A stretch of 64,000 bases of DNA from Mycobacterium ahvazicum. GTDB taxonomy: Bacteria; Actinomycetota; Actinomycetes; Mycobacteriales; Mycobacteriaceae. Each line of letters starts with the position of its first letter. Position 1 is the stretch's first letter. The stretch covers positions 62,001 through 126,000 of the forward strand of contig NZ_FXEG02000003.1 in assembly GCF_900176255.2 (NCBI RefSeq), read 5' to 3'. Shown piece by piece: positions 8,339 through 16,805 of this stretch. Below the pieces are notes generated by a model. The model worked only from the letters and a program-made list of their open reading frames with translations. It ran no database searches and was not told where the DNA came from. The translations under genes and the position numbers were made by a program.

Positions 8339-9799
8339 ATGAGCCCAGGCGCGCAAACGAAAACCATCACGACGCATGTTCCGGCGCGACTGGACCGGTT
8401 GCCGTGGTCGCGGTTTCACTGGCGCGTCGTGGTGGGGCTCGGCGGGGTATGGATCCTGGACGGGCTCGAGGTCACGATGGTCGGCAACGTCTCGGCCCGG
8501 CTCACCGAGAAGGGCAGCGGCATCGAGCTCAACCCGGCGCAGATCGGTTACGCGGCGGCGATCTACATCACCGGGGCATGCTTGGGCGCCTTGTTCTTCG
8601 GTCACCTGACCGACCGGTTCGGCCGCCGCAATCTGTTCATCCTGACCCTGGCCGTCTACCTCGTCGCCACCGTCGCGACCGCATTCGCATTCGCGCCGTG
8701 GTACTTCTTCATCACCCGCTTTTTCACGGGTGCCGGCATAGGCGGCGAATACGCGGCGATCAACTCGGCGATCGACGAGTTGATTCCGGCCCGGGTGCGC
8801 GGCCGCGTCGACCTGATCATCAACGGCACCTACTGGCTGGGTTCGGCCGCCGGGGCCGCCGGCGCCCTGGTCCTGCTGGACACGTCGAACTTCCCCGCCA
8901 ACGTCGGTTGGCGACTTGCCTTCGGCATCGGAGCCATCTTCGGCATCTTCGTCCTGCTGGTCCGGCGCAACATTCCGGAAAGCCCCCGCTGGCTGTTCAT
9001 TCATGGGCGCGATGAGGAAGCCGAGCAGATCGTCGGCGAGATCGAACAAGACGTGCAGCGCGAAACCGGGCAGCCGCTGCCCGAGCCGGACGGTGAGCCG
9101 CTGAGAATCCGTCAGCGCCACGCGATTTCGTTCATGGAGATCGCCCGGGTGGCGTTCAAGCTCTATCCCAAGCGTGCGGTCCTGGGGCTGGCCCTGTTCA
9201 TCGGTCAAGCGTTCCTGTACAACGGCGTCACGTTCAACCTGGGCACGCTGTTGAGCGGGTTCTACGGCATTCCATCCGGAAGAGTGCCGGTGTTCTTCAT
9301 CCTGTGGGCGATGAGCAATTTCCTCGGCCCGTTGATTCTCGGACGGTTGTTCGACACCATCGGCCGCAAACCGATGATCACCGGCACCTACATCGGCTCC
9401 GCGGTGATCGCGGTCGTCCTCGGAGTGCTGTTCGTGGATCAGGTCGGCGGGGTCTGGACCTTCATCGTCGCGCTGGCGGCGGCGTTCTTCCTGGCTTCGG
9501 CGGGCGCGAGCGCGGCCTACCTGACCGTCAGCGAGATCTTCCCGATGGAGACCCGGGCGCTGGCGATCGCATTCTTCTACGCGGTGGGCACCGCGATCGG
9601 CGGCATCACCGGCCCCGTGCTGTTCGGGGAGCTGATCAACTCGGGGGATCGGGGCCAGGTGCTGTGGTCGTTCCTGATCGGGGCGATCGTGATGGCGGTC
9701 GCGGGTTTGGTCGAGCTATGGCTCGGGATCGCCGCCGAGCAACGCGCCCTGGAAGACCTGGCGTTGCCGTTGACGGTGGCCGACGCCGAGCACCAATAA
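8339..9799 (+). CDS. MFS transporter, sugar/metabolite porter type
   Basis: A 486-residue major facilitator superfamily permease with about twelve hydrophobic helices. The loop 2-3 signature is GHLTDRFGRR, repeated in the second half as GRLFDTIGRK, and the helix-5 region IPESPRW is typical of the sugar-porter and metabolite-H+ symporter branches. A charged central loop (about residues 220-270) separates the two six-helix halves. Start ATG 8339 has GGAGA just upstream. The substrate cannot be inferred; the following TPR gene, 34 bases downstream, may be co-transcribed but gives no hint. Confidence 0.9.
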   Translation: MSPGAQTKTITTHVPARLDRLPWSRFHWRVVVGLGGVWILDGLEVTMVGNVSARLTEKGSGIELNPAQIGYAAAIYITGACLGALFFGHLTDRFGRRNLFILTLAVYLVATVATAFAFAPWYFFITRFFTGAGIGGEYAAINSAIDELIPARVRGRVDLIINGTYWLGSAAGAAGALVLLDTSNFPANVGWRLAFGIGAIFGIFVLLVRRNIPESPRWLFIHGRDEEAEQIVGEIEQDVQRETGQPLPEPDGEPLRIRQRHAISFMEIARVAFKLYPKRAVLGLALFIGQAFLYNGVTFNLGTLLSGFYGIPSGRVPVFFILWAMSNFLGPLILGRLFDTIGRKPMITGTYIGSAVIAVVLGVLFVDQVGGVWTFIVALAAAFFLASAGASAAYLTVSEIFPMETRALAIAFFYAVGTAIGGITGPVLFGELINSGDRGQVLWSFLIGAIVMAVAGLVELWLGIAAEQRALEDLALPLTVADAEHQ

Positions 9800-9833
9800 A
9801 GAAGCGACGACGGCCGGGGTTATCGTCGGCGAC

Positions 9834-11507
9834 GTGACGGTTCCGCGCGGCGACGTCGATTCCTACTACGACCTGGGCTCCTACCACCGGGCCGTCGATA
9901 CGCCCTCGGCTGCGGCGCAGGTGTGGTTCAACCGCGGCATGGTGTGGGCCTACGCGTTCAACCATGAAGAGGCGGTGCGGTGCTTCGACCGGGCGCTCGC
10001 CGTGGACCCGGACCTTGCGATCGCGCGATGGGGTATCGCGTACTCGGTCGGCCCGAACTACAACAAGGCCTGGGACGCATTCGATCCCGTCGATCTGGTC
10101 GAGTCGCTGGCCCGGGCTCGCGAGGAACTCCGCCTCGCCGCCGCGGGCCGCGCCACGGCCGCCGAGCGCGGCCTGATCGACGCCCTGGCCGTTCGCTTTC
10201 CGACCCTCGACGTCGCCGACACCGCGGCGCTGGCCGACGGGAACGCCGCGTACGCGGACTCGATGTCGAGGTTGGCATCGGTGTTTCCCGACGACATCGA
10301 CATCGCGGCTCTGGCGGCCGATGCGCTGGTCAACGTGACGGCCTGGGCACTATGGGACACCCGGACCGGTGAGCCGGCGGCAGGGTCGCGGGTGCTGGCG
10401 GCCAAGGACATTCTGGAGGCCGCCCTGTCGACCCCCGCCGGCCGTGCCCATCCGGGCATTCTGCACCTCTACCTGCACACGATGGAGCTATCCGCCCATC
10501 CCGAGGAGGCGCTGCCCGCGGCCGACCTGTTGCGTGGGCTGGCACCCGACGCCGGTCATCTCGAACACATGCCCAGCCATATCGATGTACTGTGCGGCGA
10601 CTACCGCAACGCGGTGGTGTCAAACCTGTCGGCAGTGCGCGCCGATCGCAAATTCCTTGAACGCGAAGGCGCACTGAACTTCTATTCGGCCTACCGTGCC
10701 CACGATCTGCACTTCGTGGTGTACGCGGCGATGTTCTCCGGGCAGTCGGCGGTCGCGCTCGAAGCCGCCGACGAGATCGCCCGGCAACTCACCCCGGAGG
10801 TGCTGTCGATCGCGTCCCCGCCCATGGCGGACTGGCTGGAAGCCTTTGTGCCGCTTCGGGTGCACGTCTTGATCCGGTTCGGCCGTTGGGAGGATTTGAT
10901 AGCCGAGCCGCTGCCCGCAGACCAGGATTTGTACTGCACCACGGTGGCCACGGTGTACTACGGCCGCGGCGTGGCCTATGCGGCCACCGGTCAACTGGCA
11001 CAGGCGGATTCCGCGCGGGAAGCCTTCACCGATGCCTACGCCCGCATCCCTGCCTCACGGTATCTGTTCAACAACGCCAGTCGTGACATTCTCGCGGTCG
11101 CCGCAGCGATGCTCGACGGTGAAATCGCTTACCGCTACCGGGAATTCGATTCGGCATTCGCGCACCTGCGCCGCGCGGTGGAACTCGACGACACCCTGCC
11201 GTACGACGAGCCATGGGGCTGGATGCAGCCGACCCGCCACGCCCTCGGTGCGTTGCTGCTGGAGCAGGGCCAGGTGGAAGAAGCGGCCGGCGTGTACGCG
11301 GCCGATCTTGGTCTGGACCCCTCCGTGCGCCGATGCTGCCAACATCCGGGGAATGTGTGGAGCCTGCACGGGTACCACGAGTGCTTGCGACGTCTTGGTC
11401 GCTCCGCGGAAGCGGCGATCGTCGAGCAGCAACTGACCATGGCGCGCGCCCACTCCGACGTTCCGATCACCGCGTCCTGCGCCTGCAGCGGAGCCGCTTC
11501 CTCCTGA
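9834..11507 (+). CDS. Tetratricopeptide-repeat protein
   Basis: A 557-residue soluble protein built of degenerate TPR-like helical hairpins; the clearest are near residues 28-60 (MVWAYAFNHEEAVRCFDRAL) and 430-470 (AFAHLRRAVELDD). It is rich in Ala and aromatic residues and contains HLYLHTMELS and HLEHMPSHID, two His-rich segments that could bind metal. No catalytic domain is recognised. It ends in a Cys-containing tail (ASCACSGAASS). GTG start at 9834. It follows the MFS gene closely and precedes a 4Fe-4S protein by 21 bases, so all three may be one transcript. Confidence 0.8.
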   Translation: MTVPRGDVDSYYDLGSYHRAVDTPSAAAQVWFNRGMVWAYAFNHEEAVRCFDRALAVDPDLAIARWGIAYSVGPNYNKAWDAFDPVDLVESLARAREELRLAAAGRATAAERGLIDALAVRFPTLDVADTAALADGNAAYADSMSRLASVFPDDIDIAALAADALVNVTAWALWDTRTGEPAAGSRVLAAKDILEAALSTPAGRAHPGILHLYLHTMELSAHPEEALPAADLLRGLAPDAGHLEHMPSHIDVLCGDYRNAVVSNLSAVRADRKFLEREGALNFYSAYRAHDLHFVVYAAMFSGQSAVALEAADEIARQLTPEVLSIASPPMADWLEAFVPLRVHVLIRFGRWEDLIAEPLPADQDLYCTTVATVYYGRGVAYAATGQLAQADSAREAFTDAYARIPASRYLFNNASRDILAVAAAMLDGEIAYRYREFDSAFAHLRRAVELDDTLPYDEPWGWMQPTRHALGALLLEQGQVEEAAGVYAADLGLDPSVRRCCQHPGNVWSLHGYHECLRRLGRSAEAAIVEQQLTMARAHSDVPITASCACSGAASS

Positions 11508-11528
11508 GTATTGTGTACTATACCTAGC

Positions 11529-12557
11529 ATGAGTGAGAAACTTCCGGCTCGGCTGGCGGAGCATCCCACCGTGCGAAAAGTGCGATCGCGCCGGTTACCG
11601 AAACCCGAAGTGATCGACGCGGGGTGGCTGCGCGAGGCCTGCCTGGAGGCCGGAGTCGACGACGTCGCTTTCGCCAGCGTCGACAACCCCGACCTGGCCT
11701 CGGAGGTCGAGCACGTCGAGGCCGCGCTGCCCGGCACCAGAAGCTACATCTCGCTGGTGGTCAAGATGAACCGCGACAACATCCGCTCGACGGCGCGCAG
11801 CGTCGCCAACCAGGAGTTTCACCGCAGCGGTGAGTTGCTCAACGAGGCGGCCTACCGCATCGTGCGTCGGCTGCAGGACGCGGGCCACCGGGTGCTGAAC
11901 CCGTCGGCGACCTTTCCGATGGAGATGGACAACTACCCGGGGCGGATCTGGGTGGTGGCACACAAACCCGTCGCCGTCGCTGCCGGACTCGGCGTGATGG
12001 GCATCCACCGCAACGTGATTCATCCCAAGTTCGGCAATTTCATCCTGCTGGGCACGATCTTGGTGGACACCCCGATCAGCAGCTACGGCGAGCCGTTGGA
12101 CTACAGCCCGTGCCTGGAATGCAAGCTGTGTGTCGCGGCGTGCCCGGTCGGCGCGATCGGCAAGGATGGCAGTTTCGATTGGCTGGCGTGTTCGACCCAC
12201 AACTACCGCGAGTTCATGGGCGGTTTCACCGATTGGGTGCAGACCGTTGCCGACAGCACGGATGCGGCCGATTTTCGTTCGCGGGTAACCGATTCCGAGA
12301 ACGCGTCGATGTGGCAGAGCCTGTCGTTCAAGCCCAATTACAAGGCGGCCTACTGTCTGGCGGTGTGCCCGGCCGGCGAAGACGTGATCGAGCCCTACCT
12401 GGACAATCGCAAGAGCTTCATGGACCTGGTGCTGAAACCGTTGCAGGACAAGAAGGAAACCCTGTACGTGCTGCCGAACTCCAAGGCGAAGGAATACGCG
12501 CAACGCCGCTATCCACACAAGCAGGTGAAGGTCGTCGACAGCGGGCGGCGCGACTAA
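11529..12557 (+). CDS. 4Fe-4S protein of the QueG/reductive-dehalogenase-like fold
   Basis: A 342-residue protein with a ferredoxin-type cluster motif CLECKLCVAACP (Cys195, 198, 201, 205) and a second set including Cys221 and CLAVCP near 280. Before the clusters is AAGLGVMGIHRN...LGTILVD, the segment shared by epoxyqueuosine reductases and reductive dehalogenases, where a cobalamin can bind. No twin-arginine signal is present, so it is cytoplasmic. It is shorter than QueG and lacks HEAT-like repeats, so tRNA modification is not assured. ATG at 11529 is preferred over one six codons upstream. Its stop overlaps the convergent DUF899 gene by 4 bases. Confidence 0.8.
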   Translation: MSEKLPARLAEHPTVRKVRSRRLPKPEVIDAGWLREACLEAGVDDVAFASVDNPDLASEVEHVEAALPGTRSYISLVVKMNRDNIRSTARSVANQEFHRSGELLNEAAYRIVRRLQDAGHRVLNPSATFPMEMDNYPGRIWVVAHKPVAVAAGLGVMGIHRNVIHPKFGNFILLGTILVDTPISSYGEPLDYSPCLECKLCVAACPVGAIGKDGSFDWLACSTHNYREFMGGFTDWVQTVADSTDAADFRSRVTDSENASMWQSLSFKPNYKAAYCLAVCPAGEDVIEPYLDNRKSFMDLVLKPLQDKKETLYVLPNSKAKEYAQRRYPHKQVKVVDSGRRD

Positions 12558-13243
12558 CCAGAACCGTAGGCGCGGGCGATGTCGGGGGAGTCCAGCCAGC
12601 CCGAGTAGGTGGGCCGCGACGGCCAACCCTCCGGCGAATCTAGCCATTCCTCCTGGCGTCCCCACGGCAACAGGTCGATCAGCGCGAACGAGTGGCTGAG
12701 TTGTTCGGTGCCACGACCGTTCGTGTGCCAGGTGCGATACACGGTGTCGCCGTCACGCAGGAACACGTTGACCCCGAAGCCCCCGCCCGGGGGCGCGTCC
12801 GTGTCGGCGCCGAAGGTGCTCTGCGACGACGAGTACCACTGCATCCGATTGCCGACCCGCTGTTTGTAGGCGAGCGCCTCCTCGATCGGGCCGTTGGTGA
12901 CAATGACGAACCGGGCGTCGTAGTTGTCCAGGAATTCGAGCCGAGTGAACTGCGACGTGAAACCGGTGCACCCGCCGCACTGCCACTGAGCGCCGTCCGA
13001 CCACATGTGGTGGTAGGTGATGAGCTGCGAACGGCCATCGAACACCTCGGCGAGGCGGACCGGCCCGTCGGCGCCGATCAGGGTGTAGTCGGGCAACTCG
13101 ACCATCGGCAAACGGCGGCGCTGCGCGGCGATCGCATCCAGTTCACGCGTAGCGGCCTTCTCGCGTTTGCGCAGTTCATCGAGCTCGGCACGCCAGGCCC
13201 GGGCATCGACAATGGGCGGCAGCGCGGTGTGGTTGGGGGACAT
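12554..13243 (-). CDS. DUF899 thioredoxin-like family protein
   Basis: A 229-residue member of the DUF899 family, which has a thioredoxin-like fold. Visible hallmarks are the N-terminal helix rich in Glu and Arg (ELDELRKREKAATRELD), RRRLPMVELPDY, the loop CGGCTGFTSQF that holds a C-x-x-C pair where thioredoxins have theirs, and the C-terminal LIDLLPWGRQEEW. The role is unknown; disulfide or peroxide chemistry is only an inference from the fold. ATG at 13243 was chosen over one 12 codons upstream because it matches family starts. It is divergent from the methyltransferase gene at 13455. Confidence 0.85.
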   Translation of the reverse strand: MSPNHTALPPIVDARAWRAELDELRKREKAATRELDAIAAQRRRLPMVELPDYTLIGADGPVRLAEVFDGRSQLITYHHMWSDGAQWQCGGCTGFTSQFTRLEFLDNYDARFVIVTNGPIEEALAYKQRVGNRMQWYSSSQSTFGADTDAPPGGGFGVNVFLRDGDTVYRTWHTNGRGTEQLSHSFALIDLLPWGRQEEWLDSPEGWPSRPTYSGWLDSPDIARAYGSG

Positions 13244-13425
13244 GGGATGCACCTTTGCTCTCGATTTTCTCCGGCTCAAAGGTCTGACCGGTCGGCTACC
13301 CGGAATTCATCGGGAAGCGTCGGCGGGCGCAAAAAGCGCTGCTCACAGCTGAGAACTCGCTTTGAATATGGTTTGCGACGCGCGCGCCGGGGTATCTATG
13401 TGCAAACTTTAGATGTCACGCGGGG

Positions 13426-13438
13426 GGACCCTGGGTCC
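13426..13438. promoter_or_regulatory. Short dyad before the mycolate methyltransferase gene
   Basis: GGACCC and GGGTCC flank one T, a perfect 6-base-arm palindrome 16 bases before the ATG at 13455. It could be an operator or a 5' hairpin close to the ribosome binding site GGAAAGG. No regulator gene is adjacent. Confidence 0.3.
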
Positions 13439-13454
13439 GGAAAGGCGACGCAAC

Positions 13455-14222
13455 ATGACTCAGGGGTTGAGCCCGAACGTCGACGACGTGCAGGCCCGGT
13501 ACGACTTGTCGGACGACTTCTTCCGCCTGTTCCTCGATCGGACTCAGACCTACAGTTGCGCGTACTTCGAGCGCGAGGACATGACGCTGGAAGAGGCCCA
13601 AATGGCCAAGATCGATCTGGCACTCGCCGAGCTCGATCTGCGGCCCGGCATGACGCTGCTCGACATCTCCTGCGGCTGGGGCACCACGATGCGCCGGGCA
13701 ATCGAGAAGTACGACGTCAACGTCGTCGGCCTGACGAAGTCCAGCGATCAGGCCGCCCACGTCCAGAAAATGTTCGACGAGATGGACACCGAGCGCAGCA
13801 AGTGGGTGCTGTTGCAGGGCTGGGAAGAGTTCACCGAGCCCGTCGACCGGATCGTGTCCATCGGGGCGTTCGAGCAGGGCCGTTACGACCGCTATGACGA
13901 TTTCTTCGAAATGGCCTACACCGTTCTGCCCGACGACGGCGTCATGTTTCTGCACACGATCACCGGCCTGCCGTCCATCGACCCCGTCGAGTTGCACGCG
14001 GCCGGGGCGGGGTTCACCCTGACCCAGCGCGAGCCGCTGCAGCCGCATTACGTCAGAACCCTCGACCTGTGGGCCGAGGCTCTCGAGGCGCATCGGGCCG
14101 AAGCCATCGAAATGCAGTCCGAAGAGGTCTACGAGCGATACCTGCACTACCTGACCGGCCGGGCCAACGCGTTTCGCACCGGCCAGATCGACGTCAACCA
14201 GGTGACCCTCGAGAAGAACTGA
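13455..14222 (+). CDS. Cyclopropane mycolic acid synthase-like methyltransferase, shortened
   Basis: A 255-residue SAM-dependent methyltransferase of the mycolic acid cyclopropane synthase family (usual length about 287-300). The start YDLSDDFFRLFLDRTQTYSCAYF is typical. Cys35, Glu140 and His167 align one-to-one with the bicarbonate-binding residues of CmaA1, and Tyr199 corresponds to CmaA1 Tyr232. About 33 residues are therefore missing between His167 and the PHYVRTL segment, where relatives have a lid containing an IFPGG-like loop. The SAM motif is LDISCGWGTT (Ser for the usual Gly). Glu140 is followed by QGR instead of HFG. Activity on meromycolates is uncertain. A hairpin follows the stop. 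Confidence 0.85.
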   Translation: MTQGLSPNVDDVQARYDLSDDFFRLFLDRTQTYSCAYFEREDMTLEEAQMAKIDLALAELDLRPGMTLLDISCGWGTTMRRAIEKYDVNVVGLTKSSDQAAHVQKMFDEMDTERSKWVLLQGWEEFTEPVDRIVSIGAFEQGRYDRYDDFFEMAYTVLPDDGVMFLHTITGLPSIDPVELHAAGAGFTLTQREPLQPHYVRTLDLWAEALEAHRAEAIEMQSEEVYERYLHYLTGRANAFRTGQIDVNQVTLEKN

Positions 14223-14240
14223 ACGCGCCCGCGCGCGTTC
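14221..14240 (+). terminator. Strong hairpin after the methyltransferase gene
   Basis: GAACGCGC (14221-14228) pairs perfectly with GCGCGTTC (14233-14240) around a 4-base loop, starting inside the stop codon of the methyltransferase. The stem is 8 bp and GC-rich; no T-run follows, as in many proposed mycobacterial terminators. Confidence 0.5.
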
Positions 14241-14325
14241 TGCCGACAACGACACGGCCAACGAGACGATAACGATTCGCACATCGCCCTGGCATGGCGT
14301 CAACGCCGGTGAGAGGGTGGTGCCC

Positions 14326-14592
14326 GTGAGTGTTCATGTCAACGAGCTGGCGCATGGCTCGCGCACGCAATGGATGGACAGACCACCACAACGGTGTGCA
14401 CGTGGTCACTGGCTGTTGCCGGGACACATGATCGTGGCAACCATGCCGTGCTCCTGCGGCCGGCACATCTGCTGGGAATGCGAGTGCGGTGCGGCCACCT
14501 ATGGGCCCGAGCTGGGCGAGTCGTGCAGCCTTGCCCGCGGTCGGCGCGGATCCGCGGTGATCGCGTCGGACCCGATGAAAAGCCTGTCCTGA
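14326..14592 (+). CDS. Cys-rich small protein, possible zinc-binding
   Basis: An 88-residue protein with seven cysteines in the segment around CARGHWLLPGHM, MPCSCGRHICWECECG and GESC. The C-x-C, C-x-x-C spacing with nearby His residues suggests one or two structural zinc sites. No known family is recalled with certainty. I prefer the GTG at 14326 because GAGAGG lies 9 bases upstream; GTG codons at 14317 and 14320 are alternatives. It lies between the methyltransferase and the convergent C39-like peptidase, after a likely terminator, so it probably has its own promoter. Confidence 0.6.
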   Translation: MSVHVNELAHGSRTQWMDRPPQRCARGHWLLPGHMIVATMPCSCGRHICWECECGAATYGPELGESCSLARGRRGSAVIASDPMKSLS

Positions 14593-14619
14593 AACAGGGT
14601 TATCGCCACAAACGGGTCA

Positions 14620-15273
14620 TTAACGGGTCACGACCGCCGAGTTGTGATTGGGCGCCCATGCCCGTTCGAAGGCGGCGATCGGTATCTGCTCGTCGCGGCC
14701 GCTATCGATGCCGCTGTCGTTGAGGTGCACCACGCCGGCCTTGGTGTCGATGCCGGTGACGACGACAAAGTGGTTTCCGATGTCACGATTGCCGGAGTGG
14801 TTCCAGACTGTCTCGGCGTTGACAAGAGCGATCACCTTGCGGTGGTCGGCCAGATTCTGTTGTAAGGCAGCGATATTGGTCTGGATGTTGTCGGCCCTGA
14901 CCCAGTAGTGCCAGAGCAGCGGCGGCAAATCCCTGATGTCGGTGTTGCCCGGCGGATCCCATATCGGTTTGAAACCGGTTGCGCCTGAGGTGTTTTCGGC
15001 GACCGCGGTGATCTGCCACTCGGTGGGCTGGCGGCCCGTGAGCTCGCCGACCACGTCTGCGACCGCGACTTCGCCGCAGTCCGAGGAGTGTTGCCGGCGC
15101 CAATGGGGCGCGGCAGCTGCCGGGTCGCCGTACATGCCCGCCTCGTGGTCGGCGTCCGGCGCGGGTGGGCCCGGGGTCGCTTGGGCAGCGGTGGCCCAGG
15201 CGGCCGATGTCGCCGCGGCGGTTGCCCACAACAGAGCGGCCGTGCCGAGTCTCGTCGTCCGGGTGTGGGCCAT
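14620..15273 (-). CDS. Secreted C39-like cysteine peptidase family protein
   Basis: A 217-residue exported protein. A signal peptide covers about residues 1-31 (basic MAHTRTTR, then a long Ala-rich hydrophobic core). The mature part has the papain-like C39 triad pattern: Cys66 in SSDCGEVA, His168 in GNHFVVVTGID and Asp186 in LNDSG. The family includes bacteriocin-processing and cell-wall peptidases; no transporter is fused or adjacent, so this is the free secreted form with unknown substrate. The start at 15273 has an excellent AAAAGGAC ribosome binding site and gives a proper signal peptide, unlike longer starts. Confidence 0.85.
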   Translation of the reverse strand: MAHTRTTRLGTAALLWATAAATSAAWATAAQATPGPPAPDADHEAGMYGDPAAAAPHWRRQHSSDCGEVAVADVVGELTGRQPTEWQITAVAENTSGATGFKPIWDPPGNTDIRDLPPLLWHYWVRADNIQTNIAALQQNLADHRKVIALVNAETVWNHSGNRDIGNHFVVVTGIDTKAGVVHLNDSGIDSGRDEQIPIAAFERAWAPNHNSAVVTR

Positions 15274-15767
15274 CGGCGTCCTTTTCTCGAGGATGGCGGG
15301 CGCGTAACGAATTGAGAAAAGGGTTATTGGTCGCCCTTTCCGGAGCATTAAACTCCGAAGTTGGCCAAGATCGCGGGCGAACGCGCCGAAATGTTGCCGG
15401 CATGAGACCGCGCCGATCCGCCGGCTACCCGCCGGTGTCCGATTCTTTTCATCAGCGTGACTTTTACGTCGGCGCCACTCGTGCACGGACATCACGCCCG
15501 GCTAAGTCGGTGTGCGGGCTTCGTCGCCGGCCCGGCAACGACGAATACCACGGTCTAGCACCGTCGTACGGGTCCGTCTGCTTTGCTACGCTCGCCCCAT
15601 GCATGCGGCAGCCGGTTCTCTGGTGCGCTTTGCCGTCGTGCGCTGTTGTCGCTGACGCTGCTGTCCGTTCGCGGTCTGGTCTCGTGCCGGCGAATTCCTC
15701 CAATGCCGTAGTGCCCTTCCGCAGCAACGGGATCGACGCACCCAAACCCCGCATGGAAGGCCGACTC
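15274..15767. other. Intergenic region upstream of the sulfate operon and the peptidase gene
   Basis: Nearly 500 bases between two divergent genes. The plus frame stays open through much of it, but this looks like GC-driven openness: the composition is unlike a protein and no ribosome binding site fits. An imperfect dyad, CGGAG-7-CTCCG near 15343-15359, lies about 70 bases before the peptidase start. No RNA gene is recognised. Confidence 0.5.
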
Positions 15768-16805
15768 ATGTTCGACGACACCGGTGTCGCAACCCGGTGG
15801 CGCCACGCCGTCGCGATGCTGTCGGCCGCCGGCTTGATGGCGGCGTGTGCCGGCGGCGCCAGCGACGCCGTGGGCGGCGGCGCGCCGAACAACGCGGACA
15901 CCAAGATCACTCTCGTCGCCTATTCGGTTCCAGAACCTGGTTGGAGCAAGGTGATTCCGGCCTTCAATGCCTCGGCAGAAGGCAGGGGTGTCCAGGTGGT
16001 CACGTCTTACGCGGCGTCAGCCGACCAGTCGCGCGGGGTTGTCGAAGGCAAACCGGCCGACATCGTGAACTTCTCGGTCGAACCCGATATCACCCGCCTG
16101 GTGAAGGCGGGCAAGGTGGCCGCGGATTGGGACAAGGGAGCCGGCCATGGCAACCCATTCGGGTCGGTCGTGACTTTGGTTGTGCGCAAGGGCAATCCGA
16201 AGAACATCAGAGATTGGGACGACCTGCTGCGGCCCGGTGTCGAGGTCATCACGCCCAGTCCGCTGAGCTCGGGTTCGGCGAAATGGAATCTGCTCGCGCC
16301 CTATGCCGCCAAGAGCCGCGGCGGCGCGGATCCACAGGCGGGTATCGATTTCATCAGCACGTTGGTCCACGAGCACGTCAAGTTGCGGCCCGGGTCGGGG
16401 CGGATCGCTACGTCGGTTTTCGCCGAGGGTAGTGGCGATGTGTTGATCAGCTACGAGAACGAGGCCATCGCCGCCGAGCGGCAGGGCAAGCCCGTCGAAC
16501 ACGTCATCCCGTCGCAAACGTTCAAGATCGAGAATCCGGTGGCCGTGGTGAGCACCAGCGCCCACCTGGACGTCGCGACCGCCTTCAAGAACTTCCAATA
16601 CAGCGCCGCGGCGCAGAAGCTATGGGCGCAAGCAGGTTTCCGGCCGATCGACCCCGCGGTCACCGCAAGCTTCCGTGGTCAGTATCCGGTGCCGGTCAAA
16701 CTCTGGACGATCGACGATCTCGGAGGCTGGGGCACGGCGGATGCGCAGCTGTTCGACAAGAACACCGGAAGCATCACCAGGGTCTATCGGCAGGCCACCG
16801 GATGA
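15768..16805 (+). CDS. subI: Sulfate/thiosulfate ABC transporter substrate-binding lipoprotein
   Basis: A 345-residue periplasmic-type binding protein of the sulfate/thiosulfate family. The N-terminus carries a lipoprotein signal ending AAGLMAAC, with Cys27 as the lipid-modified residue (Met at -3 is slightly unusual). The mature protein begins with VAYSVPEPGWSKVIPAF and contains SFAxG-like and NPFGSVVTL segments typical of SubI/Sbp. GGAAGG lies 7 bases before the ATG at 15768, which is preferred over ATG 15753. Its stop overlaps the cysT start by ATGA, so the operon is translationally coupled. Confidence 0.9.
   Translation: MFDDTGVATRWRHAVAMLSAAGLMAACAGGASDAVGGGAPNNADTKITLVAYSVPEPGWSKVIPAFNASAEGRGVQVVTSYAASADQSRGVVEGKPADIVNFSVEPDITRLVKAGKVAADWDKGAGHGNPFGSVVTLVVRKGNPKNIRDWDDLLRPGVEVITPSPLSSGSAKWNLLAPYAAKSRGGADPQAGIDFISTLVHEHVKLRPGSGRIATSVFAEGSGDVLISYENEAIAAERQGKPVEHVIPSQTFKIENPVAVVSTSAHLDVATAFKNFQYSAAAQKLWAQAGFRPIDPAVTASFRGQYPVPVKLWTIDDLGGWGTADAQLFDKNTGSITRVYRQATG

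Noticed and set aside
9807..9830. CGACGA-12-TCGTCG stem between the MFS and TPR genes
   Set aside because: Long loop and no T-run; the close spacing suggests co-transcription rather than termination.
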